Assembly: GCF_049319665.1 (NCBI RefSeq) | Contig: NZ_JBMOUD010000006.1 | Span: 62,001 to 126,000 of the forward strand | Length of the DNA stretch: 64,000 bases | From: JBMOUD01 sp049319665 | Lineage (GTDB): Bacteria > Pseudomonadota > Gammaproteobacteria > Enterobacterales > Enterobacteriaceae | Direction of reading: 5' to 3' | In this document: positions 18,007 through 26,905 of the stretch, in pieces | Layout of the letters: each line of letters opens with the position of its first letter | Position numbering within the stretch: the first letter of the stretch is position 1 | Made by a program: the position numbers and the translations under genes | The notes under the pieces: model-generated | Told to the model about the DNA's origin: nothing | Database searches by the model: none | The model's input: the letters and a program-made list of their open reading frames with translations, nothing else

Positions 18007-18352
18007 CCGTTGATTTTCAGCCGCTAAGCGCACTCAAAATTTCACCGGCAAGTGGTTAAGAGACAACAGTATTATCGTTGGCTCGTATCCGCAGCCGGGC
18101 ATCCCGGAGGGATGAAATTTGCGCTAGAACGGAAGTGACTGAAACATAGCCTCCACCGGAATGGATGCTAATGTATTGAAAGGGCTGGAGATGCCTAAGA
18201 GGAAAGCCCAATTTCCTCTTAGGTCGGTTCGGTCACGGGTACTACATTGAAAACTGCATTTGAAGAACCGAAATCTACACGGCATTTATTTCTAAATCCT
18301 GCTATTGATTCGAATAGCCCCTCTAGGTAATGAGGGGGGCCGTAACCCCCCG
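18007..18352 (+). repeat. Intergenic repeat element, copy D
   Basis: This copy has the same orientation as B and C but is more diverged. The core start GCGCACTCAAAAT is at 18028, followed by CTGAAACATAGCCTCCACCGG and CACTGC-TTGAAGAACCGAAA-like strings. Hairpins: 18194-18223 (12-bp CCTAAGAGGAAA/TTTCCTCTTAGG), 18301-18318 (GCTATTgattcgAATAGC) and 18334-18351 (GGGGGG/CCCCCC). The last lies 12 bases beyond the stop of ycgB (minus strand). Confidence 0.8.
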
Positions 18353-18363
18353 TCTGTTAAAAC

Positions 18364-19896
18364 TTAAATCGTCTGTTTCCCCGGACAGCGTTCCAGCATT
18401 TCTATACTGCCATCTTCATTAAGTTGTTCGATGTACACGTCGAATCCCCATAAGCGATGGATATGCTTAACAACTTCACGACGGCTTTTATCCAGCGGGG
18501 CGCGATCCTGCGGGATATAGCGCAACGTAAGCGAACGGTCACCACGCAAATCCACGTCCCAAACTTGAATATTCGGTTCGTGATTACTGAGGTTGTATTG
18601 TGCTGAAAGCTCCTGTCGAATCGCTCGATAGCCTTCTTCATTGTGGATCGCGGCGATCTCCAGATAGTTATTGTGATCGTCGTCCAACACGGTGAACAAG
18701 CGAAAATCACGCATCACTTTCGGCGACAAGAACTGACTGATAAAACTCTCGTCTTTGAAATCGCGCATCGCAAAATGCAAGGTTTCCAGCCAGTCAGAAC
18801 CGGCGATATCAGGGAACCAATGTTTATCTTCTTCCGTTGGCGACTGGCAGATGCGTTTTATATCCTGGAACATGGCAAAGCCCAGCGCATAAGGGTTGAT
18901 GCCGCTGTAATACGGGCTGTTATACGGCGGTTGATAGACCACATTGGTATGACTATGTAGAAATTCCAGTATGAAGCGATCGCTGACTTTCCCTTCGTCA
19001 TACAGGTGATTGAGGATGGTGTAATGCCAAAACGTAGCCCACCCTTCGTTCATAACTTGAGTCTGTTTTTGCGGATAAAAATATTGGCTTATTTTACGTA
19101 CGATACGCAATATTTCGCGTTGCCAAGGTTCAAGCAGCGGGGCGTTTTTCTCCATAAAATAGAGAATGTTTTCTTGCGGTTCAGAGGGGAAACGTCGTGC
19201 TTTCTCAGGAGCCGCTTCTTTGTCATGGCGCGGCAAGGTTTTCCACAGCTCATTCACCTGGCTTTGCAGATAAGCTTCGCGGCTTTGTTGACGCGCTTTC
19301 TCTTCCTGCAACGAAATTTTCTGCGGGCGTTTATAGCGATCCACCCCGTAATTCATTAATGCATGACAGGAATCGAGTAAACGCTCGACTTCTTCTACGC
19401 CATAGCGCTCTTCACACTGGCTAATATAGCGGCGGGCAAATAATAGATAATCGACAATTGAACTGGCATCAGTCCAACTGCGGAACAGGTAATTATTTTT
19501 GAAGAAAGAGTTATGCCCGTAGCAGGCGTGAGCCATGACCAATGCTTGCATTGTCATGGTGTTTTCTTCCATCAAGTAGGCGATACAAGGGTTGGAGTTG
19601 ATGACAATTTCATAGGCTAACCCTTGCTGACCATGCTTATAAAGCTGCTCGGTCTCGATAAATTTTTTACCGAATGACCAATGTGCGTAATTGATCGGCA
19701 TCCCAATACTGGAATAGGCATCCATCATCTGTTCGGAGGTAATAACTTCTATTTGATGAGGATAGGTCTCGAGTCGATAGTGTTTGGCAACCCGATCGAT
19801 TTCGTCGAGATAGACTTGTAACAGCTCAAATGTCCAATCCGGTCCATCGCTTAAATGTTTGTCGGCAGTTTTATGTTGCTGGGTCTTGGTTGTCAT
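18364..19896 (-). CDS. ycgB: SpoVR family protein YcgB
   Basis: This 510-residue protein is related over its whole length to E. coli YcgB: LSDGPDWTFELL, IEVITSEQMMDAYSS, VMAHACYGHNSFFKNN, NEGWATFWHY and GSDWLETLHFAMRDF. SpoVR proteins are soluble and linked by genetics to stationary phase or stress and to the PrkA kinase (YeaG) and YeaH, both also in this window. HACYGH and the NEGWATFWHY histidines look like metal ligands. I take the ATG at 19896, preceded by GAGGGTG; a GTG three codons earlier is less likely. The neighbour dadA is divergent, as in E. coli. Repeat copy D lies just after the stop. Confidence 0.93.
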   Translation of the reverse strand: MTTKTQQHKTADKHLSDGPDWTFELLQVYLDEIDRVAKHYRLETYPHQIEVITSEQMMDAYSSIGMPINYAHWSFGKKFIETEQLYKHGQQGLAYEIVINSNPCIAYLMEENTMTMQALVMAHACYGHNSFFKNNYLFRSWTDASSIVDYLLFARRYISQCEERYGVEEVERLLDSCHALMNYGVDRYKRPQKISLQEEKARQQSREAYLQSQVNELWKTLPRHDKEAAPEKARRFPSEPQENILYFMEKNAPLLEPWQREILRIVRKISQYFYPQKQTQVMNEGWATFWHYTILNHLYDEGKVSDRFILEFLHSHTNVVYQPPYNSPYYSGINPYALGFAMFQDIKRICQSPTEEDKHWFPDIAGSDWLETLHFAMRDFKDESFISQFLSPKVMRDFRLFTVLDDDHNNYLEIAAIHNEEGYRAIRQELSAQYNLSNHEPNIQVWDVDLRGDRSLTLRYIPQDRAPLDKSRREVVKHIHRLWGFDVYIEQLNEDGSIEMLERCPGKQTI

Positions 19897-20516
19897 AAAG
19901 CGCACCCTCAGTCAGTTACGGACACAACATCGCATTTTATTTATACCTGCCATACTTCACTTCGAAGTCTATGGGGTATAGCTCGTCATCGCTGTCATCC
20001 CGATGTATCCATTTCTAATCGTAGTTCAATCTGAATTATTTGAAGGCGTTAAGCTGATTATTGATAGCTATTTTTATGTTGGCATGGCGTCTGGTACAAC
20101 CTTGATCGGGTTCGATGACAGAACCTTATTTATAATTCGCCAGAGTGAGTAAACAGTCAATCAACATCGGAGATTCAGAGAATATAGTTTAATGTGATTT
20201 TTTTGGTTTTAAATTCTGCATATTTGCCTATTTACTGGTTTTTTGTTCCATCTATAATTAAGGTGCTTTCATCTGTGATATGGATGACTTCACTGATATC
20301 ATTGATATCAAAATGAAGGTTTTAAGCGGTTAACTACCTATAATGTTACAAATTATCGTTATTTAATGGCACCTATTGAAAAGAAATGCGGATTGAACGA
20401 TAAATGATTGTGAATTTATCCGGTTTTAACCGCTGAAAACTAACGCGCCATCTATAAGAAATTCTGATGGCGAAGCAGCATAATATGCTTTGTATTGCCG
20501 TCGAGTGGAGTCAAGT
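19897..20516. promoter_or_regulatory. Divergent regulatory region ycgB-dadA
   Basis: A 620-base gap with no gene. In E. coli the equivalent region carries Lrp and CRP sites controlling dadAX. Here the right half (20150-20420) is AT-rich with A/T tracts suitable for Lrp or H-NS, but I find no perfect CRP palindrome. A short TATACC ... GGTATA pair near 19943-19980 resembles ERIC ends without the middle; it is too weak to call. Confidence 0.5.
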
Positions 20517-21818
20517 ATGCAAGTAGTAATTTTAGGCAGTGGTGTCGTTGGTGTCGCCAGTGCGTGGTATTTGGCTAAAGCGGGCCATCAAGTCACGGTG
20601 ATCGATCGTCAATCAGGCCCGGCAGAAGAGACGAGTGCTGGCAATGCAGGGCAAATATCACCGGGCTATGCCGCTCCCTGGGCAGCACCTGGTGTACCAC
20701 TCAAAGCAATTAAATGGATGTTCCAGCGCCATGCGCCACTGGCTATCCGTCTTGATGGCAGCAGTTTCCAGCTGAAATGGATGTGGCAGATGCTGCGTAA
20801 CTGTGATATGCGTCATTATCAGACTAACAAAAGCCGTATGGTGCGTTTGTCTGAATACAGCCGCGACTGCCTGAAAGCCTTGCGTGACGACACCGGTATT
20901 CAATATGAAGGGCGTCAGGGCGGGACATTGCAGCTGTTTCGTACCGAACAGCAATTTGAAAGTGCGACGAAAGACATTGCGGTGCTTGAGGAAGCAGGGG
21001 TGCCTTATCAACTGCTGGAAGCTGAACAGTTAGGCAGTGTTGAACCCGCACTTGCCAAAGTCGCCCATAAACTTACCGGTGGTTTGCGTTTACCTAATGA
21101 TGAAACCGGTGATTGCCAACTGTTTACCCGCCAATTAATGGAGATGGCGCGTCAGGCCGGTGTGACTTTCGAATACAATAAAACCGTCGATCGCCTGCTG
21201 GTGGAGAACGGCCAGATTAGCGCGGTGCAATGTGGCGATGAGTTAGTGAAAGCCGATGCTTATGTTGTCGCGTTTGGCTCTTACTCAACCGCATTACTGC
21301 AAGATATCGTCTCGATCCCGGTTTATCCACTCAAAGGCTATTCATTAACAATTCCTATTACTGATGAAGCTTCGGCGCCATTTTCAACCATTCTGGATGA
21401 AACCTATAAAATTGCTATCACGCGTTTTGATCAACGTATTCGCGTGGGGGGAATGGCCGAAATTGTCGGTTTCAATACCAAATTAGCGCAAGCGCGTCGC
21501 GAAACGCTAGAGATGGTGGTGCGTGATCTCTATCCGCACGGCGGGCGTATTGAAGATGCTAAGTTCTGGACTGGCCTGCGCCCAATGACGCCAGACGGCA
21601 CACCGATTGTAGGCAAAACACCTATCCGTAATTTATACCTCAATACCGGACATGGTACGCTCGGTTGGACAATGGCTTGCGGATCCGGCCAACTGTTGGC
21701 GGATATTATTTCGGGTGTCACACCTGCTATCCCGCATGATGATTTGTCGGTTGCTCGCTATAGCCCGGGCTTTGTTGATAGCAGCATTGATCATTCATCG
21801 ATGCATCCTGCGCGCTAA
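20517..21818 (+). CDS. dadA: D-amino acid dehydrogenase, DadA
   Basis: A membrane-associated FAD enzyme that oxidises D-alanine and other D-amino acids to 2-oxo acids, feeding electrons to the respiratory chain. The dinucleotide-binding motif is VVILGSGVVGVASAWYLAKA at the N-terminus. EETSAGNAGQISPGYAAPWA and FWTGLRPMTPDGTPIVG match the family. I take the ATG at 20517 (MQVVILGSG), preceded by GTGGAG, giving 433 residues; the earlier in-frame start adds a non-family leader. It is upstream of dadX, with an ERIC element between the two genes. Confidence 0.96.
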   Translation: MQVVILGSGVVGVASAWYLAKAGHQVTVIDRQSGPAEETSAGNAGQISPGYAAPWAAPGVPLKAIKWMFQRHAPLAIRLDGSSFQLKWMWQMLRNCDMRHYQTNKSRMVRLSEYSRDCLKALRDDTGIQYEGRQGGTLQLFRTEQQFESATKDIAVLEEAGVPYQLLEAEQLGSVEPALAKVAHKLTGGLRLPNDETGDCQLFTRQLMEMARQAGVTFEYNKTVDRLLVENGQISAVQCGDELVKADAYVVAFGSYSTALLQDIVSIPVYPLKGYSLTIPITDEASAPFSTILDETYKIAITRFDQRIRVGGMAEIVGFNTKLAQARRETLEMVVRDLYPHGGRIEDAKFWTGLRPMTPDGTPIVGKTPIRNLYLNTGHGTLGWTMACGSGQLLADIISGVTPAIPHDDLSVARYSPGFVDSSIDHSSMHPAR

Positions 21819-21826
21819 CATCATTT

Positions 21827-21953
21827 TATACCCGTCATGCTTGAAGTTGTTTCTGCGTTGGCTACGCTCACTTACCCGAGTCACTTACTTGAGTAAACTC
21901 ATCGGGATGTGTTCCCTTGCCGCCTTGAGGCAACTCCAATTATTTTGGGTATA
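21827..21953. repeat. ERIC element, 127 bp, between dadA and dadX
   Basis: The unit begins and ends with TATACCC/GGGTATA inverted ends and is exactly 127 bases. The centre CACTTACTTGAGTAAACTCATCGG, read on the other strand, corresponds to the ERIC core (AAGTAAGTGA preceded by GAGTTTACTC). It lies 8 bases after the dadA stop, inside the expected dadAX transcript. Confidence 0.9.
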
Positions 21954-22020
21954 TTGTCCTTATTGCATCCCTTTTGCTGGCGATAGCTAAGGGGATGGTT
22001 TTCATCTTTCAGGAGCCACA

Positions 22021-23091
22021 ATGCCTCGCCCGATTTGTGCGTCTATTTCACTTTCCGCTTTGAGCAATAACCTTGAAATTGTCCGCCGTCATGCGCCACA
22101 CAGTAAAATCTGGTCAGTGGTTAAGGCAAACGCTTACGGACACGGAATTGCCCGTATTTGGCAGAGTCTGGCGTCTACCGATGGTTTTGCACTGTTGGAT
22201 TTTAATGAAGCTATTTTATTGCGCGAAGCGGGCTGGCAAGGGCCGATATTGTTGTTAGAAGGATTTTTTAGCCCTGATGACTTGCCGTTGATCGACCAAT
22301 ATAAACTGACTACTGCGGTACATAGCGAGTGGCAACTGGCCGCGTTGGCACAAGCGCGTCTGAGTGCGCCTGTTGATGTATATTTGAAGATAAATAGCGG
22401 CATGAACCGTTTGGGTTTTGCGCCGCAGCAGGTATCTAACGTATGGCAACGTTTGCGAGTGTTGCCGCAAGTCGCGCAGATAACGCTGATGAGTCATTTT
22501 GCCAATGCCGATAGCGAAAAGGGCGTTGGGCAACAGATGCAGGTGATCAATCAGGCGGCAGAAGGAATAACGGGACCACGTTGTTTAGCCAACTCGGCGG
22601 CGTCGCTGTGGCACCCGCATACACACTATGACTGGGTGAGGCCTGGTATCGTGTTATACGGTGCATCGCCAAGCGGCCAGGTTGCCGATATTGCTGATAC
22701 TGGGCTACGGCCAGTGATGACGTTACGCACTGAGCTGATAGCGATTCAATCACTAAAAGCGGGTGATAGCGTGGGCTACAGCGGCCGTTATTGTGCCTCG
22801 GATAAAGTGCGAATTGGCGTGGTGGCTTGTGGTTACGCCGATGGTTATCCGCGTCATGCGCCAACGGGGACGCCGATGTGGATTGATGGCGTACGCTGCC
22901 CAACGCTGGGAACGGTGTCGATGGATATGGTGATGGTGGACTTGAGCGACTGTCCACAGGCTACTATTGGTACTCAGGTTGAGCTGTGGGGCGAAAACTT
23001 ACCGATTGATGATGTCGCCAGCGCTGCCGGAACGCTCGGTTATGAGCTGATGAGTGCTTTAGCACCGCGCGTTCCGGTTGTGGTGGTTTAA
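22021..23091 (+). CDS. dadX: Catabolic alanine racemase DadX
   Basis: A PLP enzyme converting L-alanine to D-alanine for DadA. The Schiff-base lysine sits in SVVKANAYGHG (near residue 34). The catalytic tyrosine region is GDSVGYSGRY near residue 250, and GTVSMDMVMVDLS is a family string. The length, 356 residues, equals E. coli DadX. Its position behind dadA points to the catabolic rather than the biosynthetic (alr) form. RBS AGGAG lies 6 bases before the ATG. Confidence 0.95.
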   Translation: MPRPICASISLSALSNNLEIVRRHAPHSKIWSVVKANAYGHGIARIWQSLASTDGFALLDFNEAILLREAGWQGPILLLEGFFSPDDLPLIDQYKLTTAVHSEWQLAALAQARLSAPVDVYLKINSGMNRLGFAPQQVSNVWQRLRVLPQVAQITLMSHFANADSEKGVGQQMQVINQAAEGITGPRCLANSAASLWHPHTHYDWVRPGIVLYGASPSGQVADIADTGLRPVMTLRTELIAIQSLKAGDSVGYSGRYCASDKVRIGVVACGYADGYPRHAPTGTPMWIDGVRCPTLGTVSMDMVMVDLSDCPQATIGTQVELWGENLPIDDVASAAGTLGYELMSALAPRVPVVVV

Positions 23092-23107
23092 TCTTGATGA
23101 CACCCCG

Positions 23108-24301
23108 TCAAGAATGGCGGGTTAACTGGCCTTGCTGAGTTTTACTGCGCTGACGGGCCAGCAGGGCAATAATCCCCCCAAGCAACATCACTAACGCCAG
23201 GCTGGCTTTGGCTTGCAATGGTAGCGACATGGCGACCAATCCAAAGGCGGCCCCGCCTGCCATCTGCACAAATCCCACCAATGCTGAGGCAATTCCGGCT
23301 TCATTCGAGAATGGTTCAAGGGCGTAGCTGGTTGCGGGCCCCATAAGAAAAGCCAATCCGGTGCACGCGCAGCCAACTGGCAGCATATATACCCAGACTG
23401 CACGCTGGGTGTCTGGCGTTAATAGCGTTAATCCGGCCACCAGCGCGGCACAACCTATCAACATCAAAATGCCTCCAGTCAGTAGGCAGAAAGGGCGTCC
23501 CACTTTGCGGATCACTTTATTGGCGACAAAGCTGGCGAACATGATCCAGAAGCCGTTGACGCCAAAGACTAATGAAAACTGTAGCGTGGATAGGCCACCA
23601 ATCTTCATTAACTCAGTCGGTGCCAGTGAGACATAAGTCAGCGCCATACCCATTGCTCCGGCGTTGACCAAAGCAAATATAATGAAACGACGATCGCTTA
23701 AAATGCGCCAATATTGACGCAGTGGCAGGCTGGTGGCGACTTGGGTGCCAGCCGGACGCGTTTCTGGCAGGCTAGTAACAACCAGTGCTAAAACCAATAC
23801 GGCATAGCCTAACAACGCCCAGAAAGGAGCGCGCCAGCCTAAGTGTTGTGCTATCAGCCCACCGACTAGCGGTGCCAGTGCTGGGATGATATTGAGAGTG
23901 CCATTGAGGAATCCATAAGCGCGAGCGGCATCGTCGCCACTCAAGCGGTCACGAACACCGCTGAAGACCACCACAGCAGTACAACACACGGCCATAGCCT
24001 GCACCACGCGTGAGGCCATAAACATCATCGCCGTGACCGAGGTCGCGGCGATGATCGCACCGACCATGTAAAGCAGAATGCCGAAAATCGCCATTGGGCG
24101 ACGACCAAAACGGTCAACCAGCGGCCCGGCAATCAGTTGCCCGAGTCCCATCACTAGAATAAATAGGGAAATAGAGGTTTGGATGGTCTCATCCGAACTG
24201 TTCAACCCTTGTGCAATAGCAGGAATAGCTGGCAGGTATAAATCGATACCCAAAGGGCTAAGAATGATAAGGCTTAATAATAGGAATAGAAATTTTTGCA
24301 T
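23108..24301 (-). CDS. MFS transporter, Bcr/CflA drug-resistance family
   Basis: This 397-residue inner-membrane protein has 12 predicted membrane segments. The DHA1 motif A (GPLVDRFGRRP, near residue 59) and the start of the family, LSPLGIDLYLPAIPAIA, are typical of Bcr/CflA proton-coupled exporters. The motif C-like segment after NGTLNIIPALAPLVGG is also present. The transported compound cannot be read from the sequence. It is convergent with dadX at 16 bases. A large hairpin lies upstream, between it and nadE. Confidence 0.85.
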   Translation of the reverse strand: MQKFLFLLLSLIILSPLGIDLYLPAIPAIAQGLNSSDETIQTSISLFILVMGLGQLIAGPLVDRFGRRPMAIFGILLYMVGAIIAATSVTAMMFMASRVVQAMAVCCTAVVVFSGVRDRLSGDDAARAYGFLNGTLNIIPALAPLVGGLIAQHLGWRAPFWALLGYAVLVLALVVTSLPETRPAGTQVATSLPLRQYWRILSDRRFIIFALVNAGAMGMALTYVSLAPTELMKIGGLSTLQFSLVFGVNGFWIMFASFVANKVIRKVGRPFCLLTGGILMLIGCAALVAGLTLLTPDTQRAVWVYMLPVGCACTGLAFLMGPATSYALEPFSNEAGIASALVGFVQMAGGAAFGLVAMSLPLQAKASLALVMLLGGIIALLARQRSKTQQGQLTRHS

Positions 24302-24445
24302 AGAAAATGTTGTGAACCAGAGAGCAAAGGGCTGTAAGAATAATGATTTAGTACGGTTTTTGATAGCAAAGTGAGAAAAAGAGAAGTTAAAAAGCAGTAA
24401 CGGCTAAAAACTATATGAATAGACAGTTATCACAACACGAATTCT

Positions 24446-24488
24446 CGCTATGCTCGGCATGACGACGATAGTCATGTCGAGCATAGCG
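24446..24488. repeat. Long imperfect palindrome between nadE and the MFS gene
   Basis: CGCTATGCTCGGCATGAC pairs with GTCATGTCGAGCATAGCG (18 bp, one G-T mismatch) around a 7-base loop GACGATA. It lies 20 bases after the nadE stop and about 145 bases before the MFS start, both on the minus strand. There is no T-run, so it is not a classical terminator. It could be a small palindromic repeat or a transcript-end structure. Confidence 0.6.
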
Positions 24489-24508
24489 GAGGTAATCACT
24501 AAAAAGTG

Positions 24509-25333
24509 TTACTTCCAGAAATCATCAAAGACGGTCACCGGCGGCTGGCGCTTGTGCTCGGTACGCTTATACCAGCCTTCAATGATGCTGGCGTATTGCG
24601 GTTCTACTGTTTTACCTTCCAGATAATCGTCAATCAGCTCATAAGTCACGCCTAAGGCCACTTCATCAGGTAAGGATGGGCGATTTTCTTCCAAGTCTGC
24701 AGTTGGCGCTTTGGTATAGAGATGGGCAGGGCAGCCTAAGTGTTTCAGCAAGGCTTTACCTTGGCGTTTATTCAGACGGAAAATCGGATTAATGTCGGTG
24801 CCACCATCACCATACTTGGTGAAGAAACCGGTTAATGCTTCAGCAGCATGGTCGGTGCCGACAACCAGCCCGGCATTCATTCCTGCAATGCTGTACTGGG
24901 CTTTCATGCGTTCACGCGCTTTCTCATTGCCTTTTATAAAATCGCTGAGTTCTACACCAATATCACGCAGGGTCGCTTCGCTCGCCAGCACGGCGTTCTT
25001 GATATTTACGGTCAGCACTTTATCCGGCTGGATGAAGTTAATGGCGTCAACACAGTCGGATTCATCGGCCTGAACTCCATAAGGCAAGCGCACGGCAATG
25101 AACTGATAACTTTGTGTTGCATTTTCTTCTCTCAACTCACTAATTGCTATTTGGCAAAGTTTACCGGTGAGAGTAGAATCCTGCCCGCCGCTGATACCCA
25201 AAACGAGAGATTTTACGAAAGGGTGAGCGCGTAGGTAACTTTTAAGAAAATCGACGCTGACCCGGACTTCTTCTTCGGCATCGATTTGAGGTTTAACGTG
25301 CAGCGCCTGAATAATCTGTTGCTGTAGTGCCAT
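24509..25333 (-). CDS. nadE: NH3-dependent NAD+ synthetase
   Basis: Converts nicotinic acid adenine dinucleotide to NAD with ammonia and ATP. The ATP pyrophosphatase P-loop SGGQDSTLTGK lies in LVLGISGGQDST near residue 46. YGVQADESDCVDA, GTDHAAEALTGFFTKYGDGG and RTEHKRQPP match the ammonia-dependent family; no glutaminase domain is present. The start at 25333 (MALQQQ) gives 274 residues as in relatives; an ATG two codons earlier is possible. Monocistronic. Confidence 0.95.
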   Translation of the reverse strand: MALQQQIIQALHVKPQIDAEEEVRVSVDFLKSYLRAHPFVKSLVLGISGGQDSTLTGKLCQIAISELREENATQSYQFIAVRLPYGVQADESDCVDAINFIQPDKVLTVNIKNAVLASEATLRDIGVELSDFIKGNEKARERMKAQYSIAGMNAGLVVGTDHAAEALTGFFTKYGDGGTDINPIFRLNKRQGKALLKHLGCPAHLYTKAPTADLEENRPSLPDEVALGVTYELIDDYLEGKTVEPQYASIIEGWYKRTEHKRQPPVTVFDDFWK

Positions 25334-25795
25334 GACCACTTCTCCTGAAGGCTGCCTGCGACATTATCGCGGCAAAGATTAACGATTCTCGCGGTGCATT
25401 AAAGCTTACTCGCTCCAAGAAAAAGGACAAGTCACCGCGGCGAGTTCGAAGCAAAACTGAGCAAAAGTCTTATTATTTTTTAATAAGATAAGTTTTAGTT
25501 ATAGAAGACTTCATTGGTTTATACCCTTACTTTAAATGAGTCTTTAAAATATAAGCCACTACTCACTACTGTGTGAGAATGTTGTGTGTTTGTATTTCAG
25601 GACATGTTCATCTATCGGATTTATCCAAAAAATCTGCTATCAACTGATATGTGAAGTCAGGTTGTGTATATTTGCCGATTAATTTATTAGTGTGCCATTG
25701 CAGGACGCTTGAAGGCTTGATTTAAGGACCACGAGTTATGGCATTTTTGTTTCTACTGTAGTGATGTTGTTGCCTTAAATAGATTGGGGAAAAAA
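25334..25795. promoter_or_regulatory. Divergent intergenic region nadE-ydiY
   Basis: This 460-base gap is AT-rich on its right side, with several TATAAT-like strings, and should contain the promoters for both genes. I find no gene, palindromic operator or repeat that can be named. Confidence 0.5.
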
Positions 25796-26560
25796 ATGCT
25801 TTTTCGTGTTGTTCGACGTTTACCAGCCTACGCTGTCGTTTGTGGTGCTGCGCTGTTTAGTATTTCTAGTTTTGCTGACACCAGTATCTTTACTGCTCTT
25901 GATAACCCTGCCACTGCAAAGAAAAGTTTTGACGGTAACGTTCAGGCTGGTTACAGCGCACAAACGGGTAATACCAAGAACTCAACCTTAAGTGCTGATA
26001 CCACCATGACCTGGTTCCACACCAGAACGGCTTACAGCCTGTGGGGTTCTGCACGTAACACTTCATCTTCTGATGTACGATCGTCTGAAAAGTACCAGCT
26101 TGGCGGACGTACCCGTTACAACATGGATGATGATAACTATCTTTTCGGTCAGGCTAGCTGGTTGAGCGACCGTTATAACGGTTACCGTGCTCGTGACGTT
26201 GCCACTGCCGGTTACGGTCGTCAGGTGTGGAACGGCCCAGTACATACCCTGAATTTGGAAATCGGTCCGGGTGTTCGTCATGACGAATATGAAGCGGGCG
26301 GTAACGATACCAAGCCGCTAGCTTATGCTTCCGGTGCTTACAGCTATAAAATCAGTGACAACGCGAAGTTTACTCAGGGCCTGTCGGTGCTGGCTAACGA
26401 TGATACGACCGTTAACTCCGAAACGGCATTGAGCGTTGCTATCAATAAAGATTTCGCACTGAAACTGGCTTATGACGTGACTTATAACACCAAGCCGCCG
26501 TCTAGCGCGCCGAACAAAACAGATACTGTGACCTCGATTAACATCGTTTACGGTTTATAA
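25796..26560 (+). CDS. DUF481 outer-membrane protein, YdiY-like
   Basis: The protein starts MLFRVVRRLPAYAVVCGAALF with a signal peptide, likely cleaved after SSFA. It then has about 230 residues rich in alternating hydrophobic/polar strands and aromatic girdles (NVQAGYSAQTGNTKNSTLSADTTMTW, LFGQASWLSDRYNGY), ending in an aromatic/hydrophobic strand (INIVYGL) as outer-membrane barrels do. E. coli YdiY is the nearest match I recognise (DUF481, a barrel of unknown function). I chose the ATG at 25796, with GGGG at -9, over the TTG at 25784. A strong terminator follows. Confidence 0.75.
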   Translation: MLFRVVRRLPAYAVVCGAALFSISSFADTSIFTALDNPATAKKSFDGNVQAGYSAQTGNTKNSTLSADTTMTWFHTRTAYSLWGSARNTSSSDVRSSEKYQLGGRTRYNMDDDNYLFGQASWLSDRYNGYRARDVATAGYGRQVWNGPVHTLNLEIGPGVRHDEYEAGGNDTKPLAYASGAYSYKISDNAKFTQGLSVLANDDTTVNSETALSVAINKDFALKLAYDVTYNTKPPSSAPNKTDTVTSINIVYGL

Positions 26561-26603
26561 GTTTTATCAGTGAGTTAAATCACTAAAGATGTTCCGATCA
26601 TGA

Positions 26604-26631
26604 AGCCAGCATTAGATGCTGGCTTTTTTTG
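26604..26631 (+). terminator. Terminator of the ydiY-like gene
   Basis: AGCCAGCAT/ATGCTGGCT stem with a 3-base TAG loop and seven Ts, about 45 bases after the stop codon. Confidence 0.9.
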
Positions 26632-26639
26632 TTATTTTC

Positions 26640-26841
26640 TATACCCGTCATACTTGAAGTTGCTTCTGTGTTAGCTGCGTTACTCGGCCCATCCGTGGGC
26701 CTCGCCCAGTTGGGGCCGCTGCAAGCAGCGTTCAAATCTGCTCCTGGCAGATTTGTCACTTACCCGAATCACTTACCCGCATAAGCTCATCGGGATGCGT
26801 TCCTTTGCCGCCTTGAAGCAACGCCAATTATTTTGGGTATA
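26640..26841. repeat. ERIC element with a ~75-bp insertion
   Basis: Complete ERIC ends (TATACCCGTCATACTTGAAG and TTATTTTGGGTATA) enclose 202 bases. The extra DNA, about 26686-26757, is a string of three short perfect hairpins: GGCCCA/TGGGCC, CGCTGC/GCAGCG and AAATCTGC/GCAGATTT. The right half keeps the ERIC core. The element lies between the ydiY terminator and the qnr-like promoter. Confidence 0.87.
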
Positions 26842-26905
26842 AGCTGATTGTCAGTGAATAAATAGCAATAGACTTTTTGGTACATCAATCTATATGATGC
26901 GTAGA

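Noticed and set aside
19943..19980. TATACC ... GGTATA pair near ycgB resembling a collapsed ERIC
   Set aside because: The ERIC core is missing and the match is too short to call.
25360..25790. Possible riboswitch or small RNA upstream of nadE/ydiY
   Set aside because: No conserved motif or strong hairpin could be read in the gap.
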